Below are positions 34,075 through 35,458 of a DNA stretch of 35,458 nt, in pieces. A model generated the notes under the pieces. That model saw only the letters and a program-made list of their open reading frames with translations, was not told the origin of the DNA and searched no databases. Source of the DNA: Salegentibacter sp. R32 (GTDB taxonomy: Bacteria > Bacteroidota > Bacteroidia > Flavobacteriales > Flavobacteriaceae). Each line of letters begins with the position of its first letter. The stretch's first letter is position 1. The position numbers and the translations under genes were made by a program. The stretch is taken from contig NZ_RXOM01000031.1 of NCBI RefSeq assembly GCF_008692195.1, positions 1-35,458 of the forward strand, given 5' to 3'.

Positions 34075-34150
34075 GACAATTAATGACAATTATGGACAAA
34101 AGTGGACAATTTTGGACAATTACAGACAATTATGGACAATTGCAGACATC
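34075..34150 (+). repeat. eight GACA units at exact 10-bp phase with AATT tracts
   Basis: GACA begins at 34075, 34085, 34095, 34105, 34115, 34125, 34135 and 34145. Six of the eight continue as AATT, one as AAAA and the last as TCTG. A/T tracts in register with the DNA helix are known to cause intrinsic bending. The block ends 62 bp before the DUF6266 start. Confidence 0.8.
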
Positions 34151-34212
34151 TGTTTGGAGGATAAGCCTAACGGCCCTTACTTTTAAGCATATTAACCTTA
34201 ATTTTTTTTATT

Positions 34213-34854
34213 ATGGCAACTATTAACAAAGGGATCTTGGGCGGTTTTTCCGGCAAGGTCGGTACGGTAGTCGGTGCCAAATGGCGAGGCAAAGATGTCA
34301 TGCGCAGCTTGCCCACCGCTAGTGGTAAAACACCTACTGCCCTACAACTCGCGCAACGGGAACGCTTCTCGTTGGTCATCCAGTTTTTAACGCCCATCAA
34401 GAGTATTGTGGGCAAGTATTTTGGGATTCCTCAAAATTCTAAGTCGCGCTTAAATGAAGCCGTGGGCTATCATTTAAAAAACGCCATCACGCCCGTGGGC
34501 GATACCTATGAAATGGATTATCCGGAGGTGCTTATTAGCAAGGGCGATTTGCCCGGATTGCAATCGCCCGGCCTAACGGCAGGAACGGGAACCCAGGTCG
34601 CCCTTACTTGGGAAGACAACAGCAACCAGGGCTTGGCCCAAGCTAACGATAGTCTATACGTGGTGTTTTACAGCCCCGCAACGGGCTATTTTGAAATGTT
34701 TGATGCGGCGGCCAACCGGGATGAGGAAGGGGCAAACTTTACCTTGCCGGGCTATTTTGGCGGTGATGACGTAGAAGGCTGGGCCACGTTTATCGCTGCA
34801 GATGAACAACTGGCAGCCACCAGCAGCTACCTGGGCAGTATTACCTTGCCTTAA
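34213..34854 (+). CDS. DUF6266 family protein
   Basis: The protein has 213 residues. The N-terminus MATINKGILGGFSGKVGTVV, with AKWRGKDVMRSLP soon after, is the signature of DUF6266, a Bacteroidota family of unknown function. The middle (about 60-110) is helical, and the C-terminal half (VALTWEDNSNQGLAQANDSLYVVFY, WATFIAADEQLAATSSYLGSITL) is beta-rich and reads like a fibronectin-type fold. There is no signal peptide. The gene is visibly richer in G and C than its neighbours, which may point to transfer. It has phased repeats upstream and its own terminator, so it is transcribed alone. Confidence 0.82.
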   Translation: MATINKGILGGFSGKVGTVVGAKWRGKDVMRSLPTASGKTPTALQLAQRERFSLVIQFLTPIKSIVGKYFGIPQNSKSRLNEAVGYHLKNAITPVGDTYEMDYPEVLISKGDLPGLQSPGLTAGTGTQVALTWEDNSNQGLAQANDSLYVVFYSPATGYFEMFDAAANRDEEGANFTLPGYFGGDDVEGWATFIAADEQLAATSSYLGSITLP

Positions 34855-34873
34855 GGATTGTTCCCCACTTTTT

Positions 34874-34906
34874 AAAGAACCTGTACATGGTATGGGTTCT
34901 TTTTTG
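34874..34906 (+). terminator. intrinsic terminator of the DUF6266 gene
   Basis: AAAGAACC (34874-34881) pairs with GGTTCTTT (34895-34902), and the T-run continues to 34905. It starts 20 bp after the stop codon. Confidence 0.8.
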
Positions 34907-35002
34907 GTTATACAAAACACGCTCCGCATCGTAGCTCTGGTAGAACCTCTTTTTCAAAGATGTACTCACCTCCCAGCTCTCGCGGAATGGGATAATAGAA
35001 TA

Positions 35003-35296
35003 TTAAATGTCCTTTTTTTGATTATAGAGACTATGGGAACGGGTCATCTTACGGTATAGCAAATGCAATACCAGTTGACGGGAAAACAAGCGGATGCCCC
35101 CTATTTTTACACTAGGCAGTATTTTCTGCTCTACCCAACGAGCAATAGTACGCTTAGTCACATCAAAGAGTTGGGCTACCTCTTGTTCTGTCATAATATC
35201 GTCGGCAGCGGGAACTACCGGAAGTGGGGCTTTATGAGGTTGGGAGGCACGGTTTTTCTCCGTTCTTCCTTCTCCCTTTTTACGAGGGTCTTTCAT
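35003..35296 (-). CDS. excisionase/MerR-type helix-turn-helix protein
   Basis: The protein has 97 residues. The first ~32 are basic and low in structure (MKDPRKKGEGRTEKNRASQ). Residues about 34-85 form a HTH_17 (excisionase) domain: DIMTEQEVAQLFDVTKRTIARWVEQKILPSVKIGGIRLFSRQLVLHLL, quoted in pieces as MTEQEVAQLFDVTKRTIARW, then the wing KIGGIRLFSR. Proteins of this type bind DNA near mobile element ends or act as small regulators. It lies between the DUF6266 gene (convergent, with its terminator between) and an IS200/IS605 left end. Its target is unknown; the nearby phased repeats are one candidate. Confidence 0.78.
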   Translation of the reverse strand: MKDPRKKGEGRTEKNRASQPHKAPLPVVPAADDIMTEQEVAQLFDVTKRTIARWVEQKILPSVKIGGIRLFSRQLVLHLLYRKMTRSHSLYNQKKDI

Positions 35297-35362
35297 AAGC
35301 TGTAAATTTATAATCGATACCGTAAGTTAAGTTTTATTGGTCTCAAAAATGGGATTTAAACC

Positions 35363-35393
35363 CTGCAATTTTATTGCAGCACTTTAGTAGTGC
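35363..35393 (+). mobile_element. left end of an IS200/IS605 element (double hairpin)
   Basis: CTGCAAT (35363-35369) pairs with ATTGCAG (35373-35379), and GCACT (35379-35383) pairs with AGTGC (35389-35393). Subterminal hairpins just before tnpA are how IS200/IS605 ends are recognised by their transposase. The exact cleavage point cannot be set without the right end. Confidence 0.6.
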
Positions 35394-35416
35394 GAAAAAA
35401 TCTATATTTTCGTATT

Positions 35417-35458
35417 ATGAGTTATCAAAGAAAAGGCTCTCATACGGTTAGTTATTTA
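35417..35458 (+). CDS. tnpA: IS200/IS605 transposase TnpA, 5' end only
   Basis: Only the first 14 codons are in the window, reading MSYQRKGSHTVSYL. This is the typical start of IS200/IS605 Y1-type transposases, which continue with an HLVFVTKYR-like segment. The window edge truncates it, so intactness is unknown. A TATTTTCG box at 35405-35412 and two hairpins lie directly upstream. These enzymes cut and rejoin single-stranded DNA through a catalytic tyrosine. Confidence 0.75.
   Translation, partial: MSYQRKGSHTVSYL

Noticed and set aside
34802-35305. Overlapping plus-strand ORFs at 34802 and 35063
   Set aside because: The first overlaps the DUF6266 end and its terminator. The second is opposite the HTH gene, which has a clear domain.
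1-35458. tRNA, rRNA or known riboswitch genes
   Set aside because: No cloverleaf, rRNA stretch or recognisable aptamer was seen by eye in the gaps; a covariance-model scan would be decisive.

Overview
The window reads as a chromosomal segment of a marine-type Flavobacteriaceae member (Bacteroidota). The evidence is AT-rich intergenic DNA, a type IX secretion C-terminal sorting domain, promoter boxes close to the Bacteroidota TAnnTTTG type, DUF4251, DUF6266 and GDYXXLXY-type proteins, and LytS kinases with the Bacteroidota-style N-terminus. The genus cannot be fixed from the sequence alone.

Layout. 1-8.4 kb is housekeeping or surface material: an FAD/Fe-S D-2-hydroxyacid dehydrogenase, an OmpA-type lipoprotein, a secreted protein, a secreted FG-GAP/VCBS protein with a sorting tail, a cation diffusion facilitator, a 170-bp tandem repeat block and a DUF4251 lipoprotein. 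8.6-14.7 kb is a four-gene minus-strand operon with overlapping genes that matches the Wadjet (jetABCD) anti-plasmid condensin, with a 24-bp perfect palindrome just upstream. 15.1-17.5 kb holds a lipoprotein gene interrupted by an in-frame stop, repeat-rich non-coding DNA, and a frameshifted LytS-type kinase whose phospho-acceptor His is Gln.

17.8-21.7 kb is the most interesting part. It is a compact three-gene operon: a precursor-like protein made of eight exact 20-residue repeats (core NKTIGYDGQVK), a GT4-type glycosyltransferase with an extra C-terminal domain, and a radical SAM enzyme of the RiPP-maturation type 1 group with a PqqD-like C-terminus. I read it as a candidate multicore RiPP pathway combining radical SAM chemistry with glycosylation. 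I do not know of a characterised pathway with this precursor. Upstream of it lies a secreted protein gene with three 21-bp-spaced direct repeats resembling LytTR regulator sites.

23.1-28.6 kb has a cold shock protein, small membrane proteins, an outer-membrane beta-barrel, a DUF2157/GDYXXLXY pair and a CurA-like reductase, separated by long dispersed palindromic repeats. 29.2-30.4 kb is a frameshifted GAF-PAS-HisKA protein. 30.4-33.7 kb is a run of small unrelated minus-strand genes (DinB-like, DUF523, lipoprotein, membrane and secreted proteins) with structured spacers, like a cassette island. 33.7-35.5 kb has hairpins, 11-bp and 10-bp phased repeats, a visibly GC-richer DUF6266 gene, an excisionase-type HTH gene and the left end of an IS200/IS605 element cut by the window edge.

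Three genes are broken by one mutation each (15.1, 16.4 and 29.3 kb). Two of these lie in or near homopolymers and need read-level confirmation.
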